DNA of 64,000 bases, taken from assembly GCA_002840435.1 (NCBI GenBank), contig PHAT01000001.1, positions 490,300 to 554,299 of the forward strand. The letters run 5' to 3'. The position numbers and the translations under genes are program-made. The number at the start of each line of letters is the position of its first letter. Positions within the stretch are counted from its first letter, which is position 1. This DNA is from Deltaproteobacteria bacterium HGW-Deltaproteobacteria-6. Lineage in GTDB: Bacteria > Desulfobacterota > Syntrophia > Syntrophales > Smithellaceae. Below are positions 25,798 through 35,040 of this stretch, one piece after another. Under the pieces are notes generated by a model. It was not told where the DNA came from. It saw only the letters and a program-made list of their open reading frames with translations, and did no database searches.

Positions 25798-25896
25798 ATT
25801 CCCGCGAATAACCGGATAACCTGAAGGTTACACGAGGTCACGAGTGCGGAATCCAGTTATTTAGGTATGTTGCGGATTCCCGCGGTTACGGGAATG
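25798..25896. repeat. REP/MITE-like palindromic repeat
   Basis: Terminal inverted arms CATTCCCG (25798-25805) and CGGGAATG (25889-25896) enclose about 83 bp, with an internal TAACC/GGTTA hairpin (25817-25830) and a perfect ATTCCCG/CGGGAAT hairpin (25876-25895). Repeats built on CATTCCCGCG are common in many proteobacterial genomes. It contains no gene and lies between the HD-domain gene and pepA. It may also end transcripts, although no T-run follows. Confidence 0.55.
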
Positions 25897-25928
25897 GCGG
25901 GTAGCGGCCTATTCGCCTGGCATCATAA

Positions 25929-25956
25929 TTGACTTTTCTTATTGATATGTTATGAG
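25929..25956 (+). promoter_or_regulatory. Likely pepA promoter
   Basis: TTGACT (25929-25934) is followed after 16 bp by TATGAG (25951-25956), about 45 bp upstream of the pepA start. A short CCCC/GGGG hairpin (25964-25974) then lies in the leader, ahead of a strong ribosome site AAGGAGG. The -10 sequence is identical to that of the regulator promoter at 14258. Confidence 0.4.
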
Positions 25957-26001
25957 TAAAAATCCCCAAAGGGGAAAGGTTTATCGTAAAAGGAGGTTCG
26001 T

Positions 26002-27501
26002 GTGAATATTACGGTTAAAAAAGGAAATATTGCCGATTCAAAAACGCAGGCCATCATATTGGCTCTTTGTGAAGATGAAAAGAAGTTATCCGGTGATGCT
26101 GCACATATCGATCAAAAGAGCGGGGGAATGCTTAGCGATATTTTGAAGAGCGGTGATTTCAGCGCCAAAACGTCTCAAATATCAGTTATTTATACCAGAA
26201 ACTCAATCTCGGCCAAAAGAATCGCTCTGGTCGGTCTTGGCAGGAAGAGTGAATTAACCCTGGAAAAAATTCGCAATGCTTTTGCCAGGGTTATGCAGAA
26301 TCTGCGGGGGTTGAATGTTAAAGAAGCCGCGACGGTTATGGATTGGAATCTTCTGCACGGACATAAAGAAAAAATTATTGCCGCGGTGGCGGAAGGGGCC
26401 ATTCTGGGTCAGTATCAATACACGCCATATAAGACTGTCGGCCGTGATGAACTCAAAGATATGCGGTTGCTGGAAATTGTGGCGGCATCGAGGGATTATT
26501 CAGTGGTCCTGGATGAAGTCAAAAAAACGAACATCATTACCAATGCGGTTTATTTCGCCCGTGATCTCATTTCGGCGCCGGCCAATGAGATGACGCCTTC
26601 GATTATGGCTGAACATGCCATGAAAATTGCAAAAAGAAAAAATGTCTCATGCCGTGTGCTGGATAAAGGGAAAATGAAAGTATTGGGGATGAATGCTCTG
26701 CTGGGTGTGGCGGCAGGCAGCCACCAACCGCCAAAACTCATCATATTGGAATACACCGGCGGAAAAAAAGGCGATGCGCCGATTGTTCTTGTCGGTAAAG
26801 GTCTGACTTTCGACAGCGGCGGTATTTCCATAAAGCCTGCGGAAAAAATGGATGAAATGAAAACAGACATGTCCGGCGGCGCAGCGGTTATGGCAACAAT
26901 CATGGCAGTGGCCGATCTCAAATTACCAATCAACATTGTAGGCATTGTGCCGGCAACGGAAAACATGTCCGGCGGCGGCGCCTTGAAACCGGGAGATATC
27001 TTAAGATCGTACTCCGGTCAGACAATTGAAGTTTTAAACACGGACGCCGAGGGACGTTTGATTCTGGCAGATGCCCTGTTCTATGCATCCAAGTATAAAC
27101 CGGCGGCTATTATTGACATTGCTACCCTGACCGGCGGATGTGTTGTGGCGCTGGGTGAAGATGTGATCGGTATGCTCGGAACTGATGATCAGATCAAAAA
27201 AGAACTCAATCAGGCGGCGAAGATGACCGGTGAACTGGTCTGGGAACTGCCCCTCTGGGACAGCTATTCCGAATTGATTAATAGCGATATCGCCGATTAT
27301 AAAAACAGCGCCGGGCGTCTGGCAAGCCCGATCACGGCAGCGGCATTCCTTAGCAAATTTGTCGGAGGCTGTCCCTGGGTGCATCTGGATATAGCGGGGC
27401 CTGCCTGGACAAGCAAGGATAAAGCCTATATTCCCAAAGGCGCGTCGGGCGTGACAGTCCGACTGCTTTGTGAATATTTGCAGAATATTGTAAAAAAATA
27501 G
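26002..27501 (+). CDS. pepA: Leucyl aminopeptidase (M17)
   Basis: A cytosolic dimetal aminopeptidase that removes N-terminal residues from peptides. The 499-residue length is typical. The catalytic half has the M17 signatures LVGKGLTFDSGGISIKPAEK (metal-binding Asp and Lys), MKTDMSGGAAV and the family hallmark NTDAEGRLILADAL. The N-terminal 170 residues form the regulatory alpha/beta domain. Start is GTG at 26002, backed by AAGGAGG six bases upstream. The gene is followed after 2 bp by a pair of peptide-transporter ATPase genes, suggesting a role in using imported peptides. Confidence 0.95.
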   Translation: MNITVKKGNIADSKTQAIILALCEDEKKLSGDAAHIDQKSGGMLSDILKSGDFSAKTSQISVIYTRNSISAKRIALVGLGRKSELTLEKIRNAFARVMQNLRGLNVKEAATVMDWNLLHGHKEKIIAAVAEGAILGQYQYTPYKTVGRDELKDMRLLEIVAASRDYSVVLDEVKKTNIITNAVYFARDLISAPANEMTPSIMAEHAMKIAKRKNVSCRVLDKGKMKVLGMNALLGVAAGSHQPPKLIILEYTGGKKGDAPIVLVGKGLTFDSGGISIKPAEKMDEMKTDMSGGAAVMATIMAVADLKLPINIVGIVPATENMSGGGALKPGDILRSYSGQTIEVLNTDAEGRLILADALFYASKYKPAAIIDIATLTGGCVVALGEDVIGMLGTDDQIKKELNQAAKMTGELVWELPLWDSYSELINSDIADYKNSAGRLASPITAAAFLSKFVGGCPWVHLDIAGPAWTSKDKAYIPKGASGVTVRLLCEYLQNIVKK

Positions 27502-27503
27502 CT

Positions 27504-28493
27504 ATGAATTCTCTTCTGGAAATTAAGAATTTAAAGACGGTATTTTCAACGGGCAGAGGCATCATCAAGGCTGTTGACGGTGTTTCGCTGACTTTGAATG
27601 CCGGTGAAACGCTGGGTATTGTGGGAGAATCCGGATGCGGCAAAACCATGCTGGCGCTTTCCCTGATGAGGTTGATTCCGGTCAACGGCAAAATAGCCGG
27701 AGGCCATGTGTTTTTCGATGGTCAGGACTTGTTGTTATTATCCGAAGAGGCAATGCGGGACAAACGGGGCAGGGACATTGCCATGATCTTTCAGGAACCG
27801 ATGACATCACTCAATCCTGTCTTGCGCGTAGGCGAACAGATTGCGGAGGCGATCCGTCTGCACCAGCATGTTTCGAATGCGGAAGCGCTTGCCCTGAGCG
27901 AAAAGCTCTTGGGGGAAGTCGGCATTTCCGAACCCGAAAGAAGGGTAAAAGATTATCCTCATCAACTCAGCGGGGGCATGCGTCAACGTGTCATGATTGC
28001 CATGGCCATGTCGTGTCACCCCAAATTACTGCTGGCGGATGAACCGACAACGGCTCTGGATGTGACCATCCAGGCCCAGATTCTGAATTTGATTTCCGAT
28101 CTGAAGGAGAAGAATAATATGGCTGTTGTTCTGATCACGCACGATCTGGGGATAGTCGCCGAAGCGGCGCAAAAGGTGGCGGTCATGTATGCAGGCAGGA
28201 TTGTGGAGACTGCGGATGTTGAAAGATTATTTGCGCGTCCGCTTCATCCTTACACACGCGGGTTGATGGAGTCACGCCCCTCCGCATGTTCAGCTACGGA
28301 GACTTCAGGCGAAGCCTATTTAAAGACTATACCGGGAACTGTTCCCAGTTTATATGATCTTCCTCCCGGCTGCCATTTTTCCCCACGCTGCAACCTGGTT
28401 GAGGACGTATGCCGCGTTTCTGAGCCGGAGTTGCTGGAAATTGAAGAAGGTCATTTTGCCTCCTGCTTCATTGCTCAAAGAATCATAAAATAA
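27504..28493 (+). CDS. Oligopeptide/dipeptide ABC transporter ATPase (OppD/DppD-like)
   Basis: An ABC ATPase of 329 residues with Walker A GESGCGKTM, Q-loop and signature LSGGMRQRVMIAMA. Walker B is LLLADEPTTALD. The C-terminal oligo_HPY extension (HPYTRGLMESRP...PPGCHFSPRC...) with the Cys cluster that can hold an iron-sulfur centre is diagnostic of OppD/DppD. No permease or binding-protein gene accompanies it here, which is unusual. It starts 2 bp after pepA and ends 17 bp before the OppF-like gene. Confidence 0.9.
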   Translation: MNSLLEIKNLKTVFSTGRGIIKAVDGVSLTLNAGETLGIVGESGCGKTMLALSLMRLIPVNGKIAGGHVFFDGQDLLLLSEEAMRDKRGRDIAMIFQEPMTSLNPVLRVGEQIAEAIRLHQHVSNAEALALSEKLLGEVGISEPERRVKDYPHQLSGGMRQRVMIAMAMSCHPKLLLADEPTTALDVTIQAQILNLISDLKEKNNMAVVLITHDLGIVAEAAQKVAVMYAGRIVETADVERLFARPLHPYTRGLMESRPSACSATETSGEAYLKTIPGTVPSLYDLPPGCHFSPRCNLVEDVCRVSEPELLEIEEGHFASCFIAQRIIK

Positions 28494-28510
28494 GGAGTCC
28501 CATTATTCGC

Positions 28511-29476
28511 ATGGCGTCTGTCTTGATAGATATTCAAAAACTTGAAAAAAAATTTATCCTGGGCGGCGGATTTCTGCAAAGCAGCCCCAGGATTATCCGG
28601 GCGGTGGACGGTGTCGATCTGAAAATCTTTGAGGGAGAAACGCTGGGACTCGTCGGAGAGTCCGGATGCGGCAAATCAACGCTGGCGCGTTTGTTAATAA
28701 GACTGGAAGAGCCGGATGCCGGCGGCGCATACTTTAAAGATCAGAATATCTTTGCGCTTTCTTCAAAAGATTTAAAAGCCTACCGTCGCCGCGTACAAAT
28801 GATTTTTCAGGATCCGTATTCTTCGCTCAACCCCAGAAAGTCGGCAATCAGTATCATTCAGGAACCGCTAACGATTCATCGGATTGCCGACCGTGAGCAA
28901 AACAGGGAGACAGCCCGCAAACTAATGACCAAAGTCGGTCTGAACGAGGAGCAGGCCAAACGTTATCCGCATGAATTCAGTGGCGGGCAAAGGCAGCGTA
29001 TCGGCATTGCTCGATCTCTGGCGCTTCAGCCTGCGCTGGTTATTGCCGATGAACCAGTATCCGCACTTGATGCATCTATTCAGGCACAAATATTAAATCT
29101 GCTCAAAGATTTGAAAGAAGATTTCGGATTGACCTACTTGTTTATTTCCCATGATCTCAATGTCATTCGCCATGTCTCTGATCGGATTGCGGTGATGTAT
29201 ATGGGACGCATTGCCGAGCTGGCGAACACAAAGGATCTTTATGAAGCACCACTTCATCCTTATACGCGAATGCTGCTGGCGGCCATGCCATCCTGTGATC
29301 CGCAAAAGAAAAAAAGGGAAATGATGATTCGCGGAGAAGCGGGGGAGGCGGATGGCAAGGGGTGTAATTTCAAAAATCGTTGCGCCTATAAAATAGCTGT
29401 TTGTGAAGACGTGACACCGCAACTTCAGCCGAATCGTGAAAGCTTGTGTGCGTGTCATCGTGCAGGGGAAATTTAA
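28511..29476 (+). CDS. Oligopeptide/dipeptide ABC transporter ATPase (OppF/DppF-like)
   Basis: The partner ATPase (321 residues), with Walker [15 protein letters not shown], signature [17 protein letters not shown], Walker [13 protein letters not shown] and the C-terminal oligo_HPY region including the [15 protein letters not shown] Cys cluster. The start ATG at 28511 gives [11 protein letters not shown]. It would form a heterodimer with the upstream OppD-like ATPase. The absence of a neighbouring permease or solute-binding gene means the membrane partners must be encoded elsewhere, or the pair serves another ABC system. Confidence 0.9.
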   Translation: MASVLIDIQKLEKKFILGGGFLQSSPRIIRAVDGVDLKIFEGETLGLVGESGCGKSTLARLLIRLEEPDAGGAYFKDQNIFALSSKDLKAYRRRVQMIFQDPYSSLNPRKSAISIIQEPLTIHRIADREQNRETARKLMTKVGLNEEQAKRYPHEFSGGQRQRIGIARSLALQPALVIADEPVSALDASIQAQILNLLKDLKEDFGLTYLFISHDLNVIRHVSDRIAVMYMGRIAELANTKDLYEAPLHPYTRMLLAAMPSCDPQKKKREMMIRGEAGEADGKGCNFKNRCAYKIAVCEDVTPQLQPNRESLCACHRAGEI

Positions 29477-29481
29477 CAGTC

Positions 29482-30102
29482 ATGAGTCAGGAAGAAAAAG
29501 TATTCTGGAAAAACGGCAAACTTACCGGTGAAGGATTATGGCGTAAGCAAACGGGTTCTGCCGGCGTGGTGATTTGTCATCCGCATCCCCTGATGGGCGG
29601 GTCCATGCACAACAATGTTGTGGAGGCAGTCCGGGATGCATTTTCGTCCGGCAACTATTCCACATTGCGATTTAACTTCCGAGGTGTTGGAGGGAGCACC
29701 GGCCGTTATGATGACGGCAGGGGAGAACAAGAGGATATTTTATCGGCCTGTGAATTTTTGAAAAATCAAGGCATCGAAAAAATAATTCTGGCCGGCTATT
29801 CTTTCGGGGCATGGGTTTGCTGCCGTCTGTTAAAAGATAAAACCCCTGATATTTCTTCGGTCATCCTGATATCTCCTCCGCAAAAATATTTTGAATTTGA
29901 CTGGCGTGATCTGGATAATACCGTGGAATTAATTATATCGGGAGACAGTGATCAATTCTGTGACCTGAAAGAATTAACGATCAGCGCTGCAAATATTCAT
30001 GCCGGATTAGCAATTCTGGAGAACACCGATCACTTTTATGCCGGTAAAGAAGAACAATTGGCTGAACATTTGAAACGATATATTTATGAAAAAAAAGCTT
30101 GA
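29482..30102 (+). CDS. Alpha/beta hydrolase (COG2945-like)
   Basis: About 206 residues from the ATG at 29482 (MSQEEKVFW); an upstream in-frame ATG at 29446 overlaps the OppF-like gene and is less likely. It has VVICHPHPLMGGSMHNNVV, LRFNFRGVGGSTG and the nucleophile elbow ILAGYSFGAWVC (Ser in G-Y-S-F-G). A late NTDHFY supplies the catalytic His. Small hydrolases of this type are cytosolic and have broad esterase activities; the real substrate is unknown. It is followed by a terminator-like hairpin at 30225. Confidence 0.78.
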   Translation: MSQEEKVFWKNGKLTGEGLWRKQTGSAGVVICHPHPLMGGSMHNNVVEAVRDAFSSGNYSTLRFNFRGVGGSTGRYDDGRGEQEDILSACEFLKNQGIEKIILAGYSFGAWVCCRLLKDKTPDISSVILISPPQKYFEFDWRDLDNTVELIISGDSDQFCDLKELTISAANIHAGLAILENTDHFYAGKEEQLAEHLKRYIYEKKA

Positions 30103-30224
30103 TTTTATTAAAAATGGTGTTATTCTTCGAGCCAATGTGAGAACGAAAAGGCACAGGGCAATAGTATAGATGGTTTTTGTTAGGAAATTAGTAGTGCAGA
30201 AATTGTTTTACACAAAGAGTTATT

Positions 30225-30272
30225 AACCGCAGAGAATTCTTAAATCAAGAAAAAGAATTCGTGCGGTTTTTT
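30225..30272 (+). terminator. Hairpin with T-run between hydrolase and csp genes
   Basis: AACCGCA (30225-30231) pairs with TGCGGTT (30262-30268), and GAATTCTT (30234-30241) with AAGAATTC (30253-30260), closed by an 11 nt loop; six Ts (30267-30272) follow. It can end the upstream operon, but it also lies 58 bp before the csp start, so it could act as a cold-shock leader if csp transcription starts upstream. Confidence 0.6.
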
Positions 30273-30329
30273 AGTTTCTGAGGGGCTCTAACCTGAAGAA
30301 ACAAATTTTTGAAAGGGGGACTTTTAGCA

Positions 30330-30530
30330 TTGGCAGAAGGAAAAGTGAAGTGGTTTAACGAGAAGAAGGGGTTTGGTTTTATTGAAAACGATGAGGGCGG
30401 AGATGTATTTGTTCATTATAGTGCCATTTCCGGAACCGGATTTAAGACTCTTTATGAGGGTCAGAGAATTCGTTTCGACGTTGAACAGGGTAACAAAGGA
30501 CCCAGCGCAACAAATGTTCAACCACTATAA
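30330..30530 (+). CDS. Cold-shock protein (CspA family)
   Basis: A 66-residue cold-shock domain, an RNA chaperone that melts mRNA structure. RNP1 is [16 protein letters not shown] and RNP2 is DVFVHYSAI. The chosen start is TTG at 30330: GGGGGA lies just upstream and 66 residues is the usual family size. An earlier TTG at 30309 adds seven residues and is less likely. A terminator follows at 30559-30586, so it is monocistronic. Confidence 0.9.
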   Translation: MAEGKVKWFNEKKGFGFIENDEGGDVFVHYSAISGTGFKTLYEGQRIRFDVEQGNKGPSATNVQPL

Positions 30531-30558
30531 TCATTCCTATTAATTAACATTAAGCAAA

Positions 30559-30586
30559 ATGCCCCGTTTCACGGGGCATTTTTTTT
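30559..30586 (+). terminator. Rho-independent terminator of csp
   Basis: Perfect 9 bp stem ATGCCCCGT (30559-30567) / ACGGGGCAT (30571-30579) with a 3 nt TTC loop and a run of eight Ts (30579-30586), 29 bp after the csp stop codon. Confidence 0.9.
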
Positions 30587-30685
30587 ACGTATCATGAAAC
30601 GGTCCACCGCCGGCGGACGCAGGTCGCTGTGTTTGATGAAGTCGTGATTTCCATTCCGCGCGGGAGGATTTGAGACGCAATAGTC

Positions 30686-31597
30686 ATGAAAAAAAATCTG
30701 ATTGTCATACTGGGGCCGACTGCATCCGGAAAAACATCGCTTGCGGTCAGACTGGCTGCGGATCTCAAAGGCGAAGTTATTTCGGCGGATTCGCGTCAGG
30801 TTTATCGGGGAATGGATATCGGGACGGGAAAAGATCTATCCGAATTTCAGATTAATGGCGGAGTCATTCCTTATCATTTAATTGACATTCTTGAGCCGGA
30901 GATGGAGTTCAATGTATTTGAGTTTCAGAAACAATTTTATGACATCTTCAATACCCTGCAGATGAAAGACATTCTGCCTGTCCTGGTCGGAGGTACCGGT
31001 CTCTATCTGGAATCCGTCTTGACTGATTATGCAATGCCTCAAGCACAGCAGGATGATTGTTTAAGAGAAGAGCTTGCCGACAAATCAGTAGGTGAGCTTC
31101 AAAACATGCTTCTGGCTATGAAACCTGATTTGCATAACAGAACGGATCTGGAAGACAGGGATCGTCTCATTCGAAAAATTGAAATTGAAAAAGCCAGAAA
31201 TAATTCGTCAGGTAAAAAACGGCAAATACCCGTTATTCATGCGGGAATATTCGGAATCCACTGGGAGAGGGATGTGCTCCGCCGGAGAATTGCGGAAAGG
31301 CTCAGACAAAGGATGGATGAGGGAATGATTGAAGAGGTGTCCCGATTGCATGAACAGGGACTGTCCTGGGAGCGGCTGGACAGCTTCGGCCTGGAGTACC
31401 GCTATATCGCAAGGTATCTGAAAGATGAAATAGCCAAGGATGAGATGATTGCTAAACTTCGGATCGCTATCGGGCAGTTCGCTAAAAGACAAATGACGTG
31501 GTTTCGGCGTATGGAAAAAAAAGGTGTGCCCATTGAGTGGATTCCAGCAAATGACTATCCTGCCCTTCATCGCCGTGTCATGGAAATACTGTCATGA
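30686..31597 (+). CDS. miaA: tRNA dimethylallyltransferase
   Basis: Transfers a dimethylallyl group to A37 of tRNAs that read UNN codons. The 303-residue enzyme shows Walker A GPTASGKTSLAVRLA, SADSRQVYRGMDIGTGK (substrate-binding Asp and Arg), and VGGTGLYLESV. The C-terminal KRQMTWFRRM motif is typical. It overlaps the start of the next gene by 4 bp. Its partner miaB is not seen in the window. Confidence 0.95.
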   Translation: MKKNLIVILGPTASGKTSLAVRLAADLKGEVISADSRQVYRGMDIGTGKDLSEFQINGGVIPYHLIDILEPEMEFNVFEFQKQFYDIFNTLQMKDILPVLVGGTGLYLESVLTDYAMPQAQQDDCLREELADKSVGELQNMLLAMKPDLHNRTDLEDRDRLIRKIEIEKARNNSSGKKRQIPVIHAGIFGIHWERDVLRRRIAERLRQRMDEGMIEEVSRLHEQGLSWERLDSFGLEYRYIARYLKDEIAKDEMIAKLRIAIGQFAKRQMTWFRRMEKKGVPIEWIPANDYPALHRRVMEILS

Positions 31598-32955
31598 AAA
31601 AAGCTTCCTTACTGAACGATTATCTGAACCGATATGCCACGGGATTTCCATGGAAACTGATGGCCGGGAATCTCGACAACATCGAACAGGTTGTTGTTAT
31701 TCCTGCTTATGCGGAAAGAGACCTGATTTTTGCCACATTGGCTTCTATCGCCGCCAACGACGATGCTGCTCTGGAAAAAACCCTGATCCTGTGTGTCATT
31801 AACAATAAGGCAGCCGCGGCAGACGCCGATAAAGAAAATAATACGCAGACCATCGCAGGGCTTACCGCCTTAATGAATAAACATCCGTTTGAACCGCTCA
31901 TGCTTGCCGATGATTTCCGCACGTTATTACAAATGATAGCAGACCGGCCGTTAAGACTGGGTTTCATGGATGCTTCTTCCCCCGGTTTGGAAATCCCTTC
32001 TCATGTCGGCGGCGTGGGGATGGCCCGTAAAATCGGTATGGATATGGCTTTGCGTCTGCTTATGAGTCCCGGCGGCGGACCGCGCTTGATTTTGAGTCTG
32101 GATGCAGACACACTTGTAAAGTCTGACTATCTATCGTCGGTTCGAAATATTTTTGCCACCTGCAAGGCTCAAACAGGCATTGTTGCCTATGCGCATCAAA
32201 TGCCTGCCGACAAAATGGGACAGATGGCGATTTGTTGCTATGAAATCTTCCTGCGTTACTGGGTATTAGGCCTGCACTATGCCGGATCACCCTATGCCTT
32301 TCATTCAATAGGTTCAACGATTGTGACAACGGCCGATAGTTATCTTGCTGTGCGGGGAATGAATCGCCGTGAAGCGGGAGAGGATTTTTATTTTTTAAAT
32401 AAACTGGCCAAAATAGGTCCGATCCGTCAAATCGGGGAAACAGTGGTTTATCCATCCGCGCGTGTCTCGCAACGGGTTCCCTTTGGCACGGGAGCGGCAG
32501 TTGGAAAAACTGTTTCCGGCGAAGAACAAGAACACCGTCTTTATGATCCGAGGATATTCATTGTTCTGAAAGAATGGATCGATTTGATGGGAAAATCTTT
32601 TAACAGTCCAACGGATCAGATTATTAAACGCGCGCGGGATATCGATCAGGGATTGGAATCTTTTTTAATTGCCCGCGGTTTCCTGTCGGTCTGGCCGAAG
32701 ATACGCGGAAACTTAAAGGATAAAAAAACCTATGAAAGGCAGTTTCACAACTGGTTTGATGGTTTTGAAACATTAAAGATGATCAACTATCTGACAAAAG
32801 AATATTATCCACGTATCGGCCTGTTGCCGGCAGTAAAGAAAATTCTGGAACTGCATAACAAAGGGTGTCCCGCCGATACGTTTGATGGTAACATTTCAGA
32901 TCAGGAAAATCTCATGCGGGTTCTGCTTTATCTCAGAGAGCGTAAGGAAATCTGA
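31594..32955 (+). CDS. GT2-like glycosyltransferase-fold protein of unknown substrate
   Basis: The 453-residue protein has a GT-A-like core: QVVVIPAYAERDLIFATLASIAAN resembles the GT2 first strand, and LILSLDADTLVKSDYL carries a D-x-D metal site. The C-terminal 150 residues are charged and without known match. GT2-type proteins attached to miaA are not a common arrangement. I see no signal peptide or membrane segment. Acceptor and sugar are unknown. Confidence 0.65.
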   Translation: MKKASLLNDYLNRYATGFPWKLMAGNLDNIEQVVVIPAYAERDLIFATLASIAANDDAALEKTLILCVINNKAAAADADKENNTQTIAGLTALMNKHPFEPLMLADDFRTLLQMIADRPLRLGFMDASSPGLEIPSHVGGVGMARKIGMDMALRLLMSPGGGPRLILSLDADTLVKSDYLSSVRNIFATCKAQTGIVAYAHQMPADKMGQMAICCYEIFLRYWVLGLHYAGSPYAFHSIGSTIVTTADSYLAVRGMNRREAGEDFYFLNKLAKIGPIRQIGETVVYPSARVSQRVPFGTGAAVGKTVSGEEQEHRLYDPRIFIVLKEWIDLMGKSFNSPTDQIIKRARDIDQGLESFLIARGFLSVWPKIRGNLKDKKTYERQFHNWFDGFETLKMINYLTKEYYPRIGLLPAVKKILELHNKGCPADTFDGNISDQENLMRVLLYLRERKEI

Positions 32956-33056
32956 ACCTGCTGGAAAAAAAGGATAATCTTCTTGACTAGCCGGGATGAT
33001 TTCGCATATAGCTCAAATCTCAGTTTATGGCGGTTGACGATATCGGGAGGACATTC

Positions 33057-34136
33057 ATGATTGAAAATATTTTCAGAAATGGTTTGACTGTTTTAATGGT
33101 CATGATGATAGCTGTAACATTTGGCTGTGGCAAAAAAGAAGAACCCGCTCCTGTGTCTCCGGATCAAAACGCAAATAAAGCGCAGCCTGCACCGCCTGTC
33201 AGTCAGGATAATGCATTGATAACACCGTCCATGATAACTCCGCAGCAAGTTGATCCCAAGGATATCGCCGTCAGTGTTGACGGCGTCATGTTAAAAAAGG
33301 ATGTCCTGGCCAGAAGCGTCAAGGCAAAATTGAATCTCTATAAAGATAAAATTCCCGCTGACAAGCAGAAAGAAGCTCAGGAGGGGATTAAAAAGCAGAT
33401 GGTAGAAGAGTTTGTCATACGAACACTCTTAACCAACGAAGCCAACAGTAAAAAAATTACAGCATCGGATAAGGAGATTCAGTCGGCCTTAAATCAGATC
33501 AAGGCGAATCTTCCACCCGATAAAAAAATCGAAGATTTTCTCAAAGAGAACCATTATTCCCGTGAAGACATTGCCTTGGAGATAAAAATCAGAAAGCTGA
33601 TTGAAATGGAAGCCGGCAGGAAGGCAAAACCGACAGAAAAAGAAATCAATAAATTCTACAAGGATAATAAGGGGAAATTTACGACGCAGGATACGGTTCA
33701 CGCACGTCATATATTGATTACAATTGACGCTAAAGATGACGAAAAAATAAAATCTGAAAAAAAAGCAAAGATAGAAAATTTGCGTAAGCAGATTGTGGAA
33801 GGCGCGGATTTTGCCGAAATCGCTAAAAACAACTCCGATTGTCCCAGTAAAGAAAATGGCGGCGATCTGGGCGAAATTAAAAAAGGTCAGACAGTCAAAC
33901 CCTTTGAAGATGCCGCTTTTTCGCAGGAGAAAGATGCGATTGGTCCCGTCGTGACCACGGAATTCGGCCATCACATCATTCAGGTTCTGGGGCGTAATCC
34001 GGGAAAGACCGTCAAATTGGATGAAGTTAGGCCTAGTATAGCTCAATTTCTTGAACAGCAAAAGCAGGCGCAGGCATTTTCTCAGATGACGGCCAGGTTG
34101 AAGAAAAACGCGGTTATCATTTATTACGAGAAATAA
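33057..34136 (+). CDS. PpiC-type peptidyl-prolyl isomerase lipoprotein (PrsA/SurA-like)
   Basis: Periplasmic chaperone-isomerase. The start is ATG at 33057, preceded by GGGAGG with a good spacing; an earlier ATG at 33027 is in the same frame but has none. Signal sequence MIENIFRNGLTVLMVMMIAVTFGC ends at a near-consensus lipobox (Cys24). A linker rich in Pro/Gln leads to a SurA-like N-domain, then a rotamase domain at about 214-313 (VHARHILI...GADFAEIAKNNSDCPSKENGGDLGEIKKGQTVKPFEDAAF). The MBL-fold gene starts in its stop codon (1 bp overlap). Confidence 0.85.
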   Translation: MIENIFRNGLTVLMVMMIAVTFGCGKKEEPAPVSPDQNANKAQPAPPVSQDNALITPSMITPQQVDPKDIAVSVDGVMLKKDVLARSVKAKLNLYKDKIPADKQKEAQEGIKKQMVEEFVIRTLLTNEANSKKITASDKEIQSALNQIKANLPPDKKIEDFLKENHYSREDIALEIKIRKLIEMEAGRKAKPTEKEINKFYKDNKGKFTTQDTVHARHILITIDAKDDEKIKSEKKAKIENLRKQIVEGADFAEIAKNNSDCPSKENGGDLGEIKKGQTVKPFEDAAFSQEKDAIGPVVTTEFGHHIIQVLGRNPGKTVKLDEVRPSIAQFLEQQKQAQAFSQMTARLKKNAVIIYYEK

Positions 34137-35038
34137 TGAGAACTAGGAAAGCAGGTCAGATTCGCGAAGGTTTCTGGCTTTTGGGCACCGAAGAATCCTG
34201 CGTCTATTTACTGGCGGGAAAAAAATCATCCGCTCTGATCAGCGCCGGATTGAGCTATATTCTGCCGGATGTATTTCGCCAGATCACGTCTTTCGGTATT
34301 GCCGAGAAAAGAATAGAACATCTAATCATACTGCACGCTCATTTCGATCATGTCGGTGTAGTCCCTTTTCTTAAAAGAAAATACCCGGATTTAAAAATTT
34401 ATGCTTCGTCACGGGGATGGGAAGTTCTGGAGAAACCGAAAGCGATTTCGGTGATCAATGAATTTACGCTCAAAGTCTGTCGCAGGGTGCGTGGCAATGC
34501 AGACATTCTGTCAACATTTGACTGGCAATGGCGCGAAGATGTGAGCGGAGAAAAATTGAAACAAAACAGTTGTATTGATCTGGGTGGCAGACAACTTGAA
34601 ATTCATGAGACGCCGGGGCACTCTTCCTGTTCGATTTCCGTCTATGTCCCTGAATTAAGATCTTTATTGCCGTCAGACGCCGTGGCTATCCCGTATCGGG
34701 ACGAGTATGTCATTGCCGCCGGATCAAGCTTCGAGGCCTATCAAAAAAGTCTTGATGAACTGGCCGGACTTGATGTGGAAATCTTGTGCGCGGATCACTA
34801 TGGATACATTACCGGAGCAGAAGCGGCACAGTATATCGGGCAAAGTAAGACAGGCGCATATCAAATGTTTGATAAGTTACGTTTGACGCTCAGCACCGAG
34901 GGCAGCGTCGAAAGAGCGGCAGCCCTGTTGGTTGATCGTCATTTTAAGCAAAGACCGGATTACTTTGTTCATCCGGATATTCTTCTTGGAACTTATACGC
35001 AAATGTTAAAACAGTTTGCCCGTTCTCAAGAGGAGTAA
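34136..35038 (+). CDS. Metallo-beta-lactamase-fold hydrolase
   Basis: A 300-residue MBL-superfamily enzyme with the metal motif HAHFDH (H67, H69, D71, H72) and later GHSSCSISV (metal-binding His) and LCADHYG. It is cytosolic and contains no signal peptide. Its ATG shares a base with the TAA of the PpiC-lipoprotein gene, so the two are coupled. Members cleave thioesters, phosphodiesters or act as glyoxalase II; the reaction is not known here. It converges on panB. Confidence 0.8.
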   Translation: MRTRKAGQIREGFWLLGTEESCVYLLAGKKSSALISAGLSYILPDVFRQITSFGIAEKRIEHLIILHAHFDHVGVVPFLKRKYPDLKIYASSRGWEVLEKPKAISVINEFTLKVCRRVRGNADILSTFDWQWREDVSGEKLKQNSCIDLGGRQLEIHETPGHSSCSISVYVPELRSLLPSDAVAIPYRDEYVIAAGSSFEAYQKSLDELAGLDVEILCADHYGYITGAEAAQYIGQSKTGAYQMFDKLRLTLSTEGSVERAAALLVDRHFKQRPDYFVHPDILLGTYTQMLKQFARSQEE

Positions 35039-35040
35039 TT

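Noticed and set aside
30603-30623. GC-rich palindrome near GTCCACCGCCGGCGGAC before miaA
   Set aside because: Short, imperfect and without T-run or known repeat consensus; not strong enough to list as a terminator or REP.
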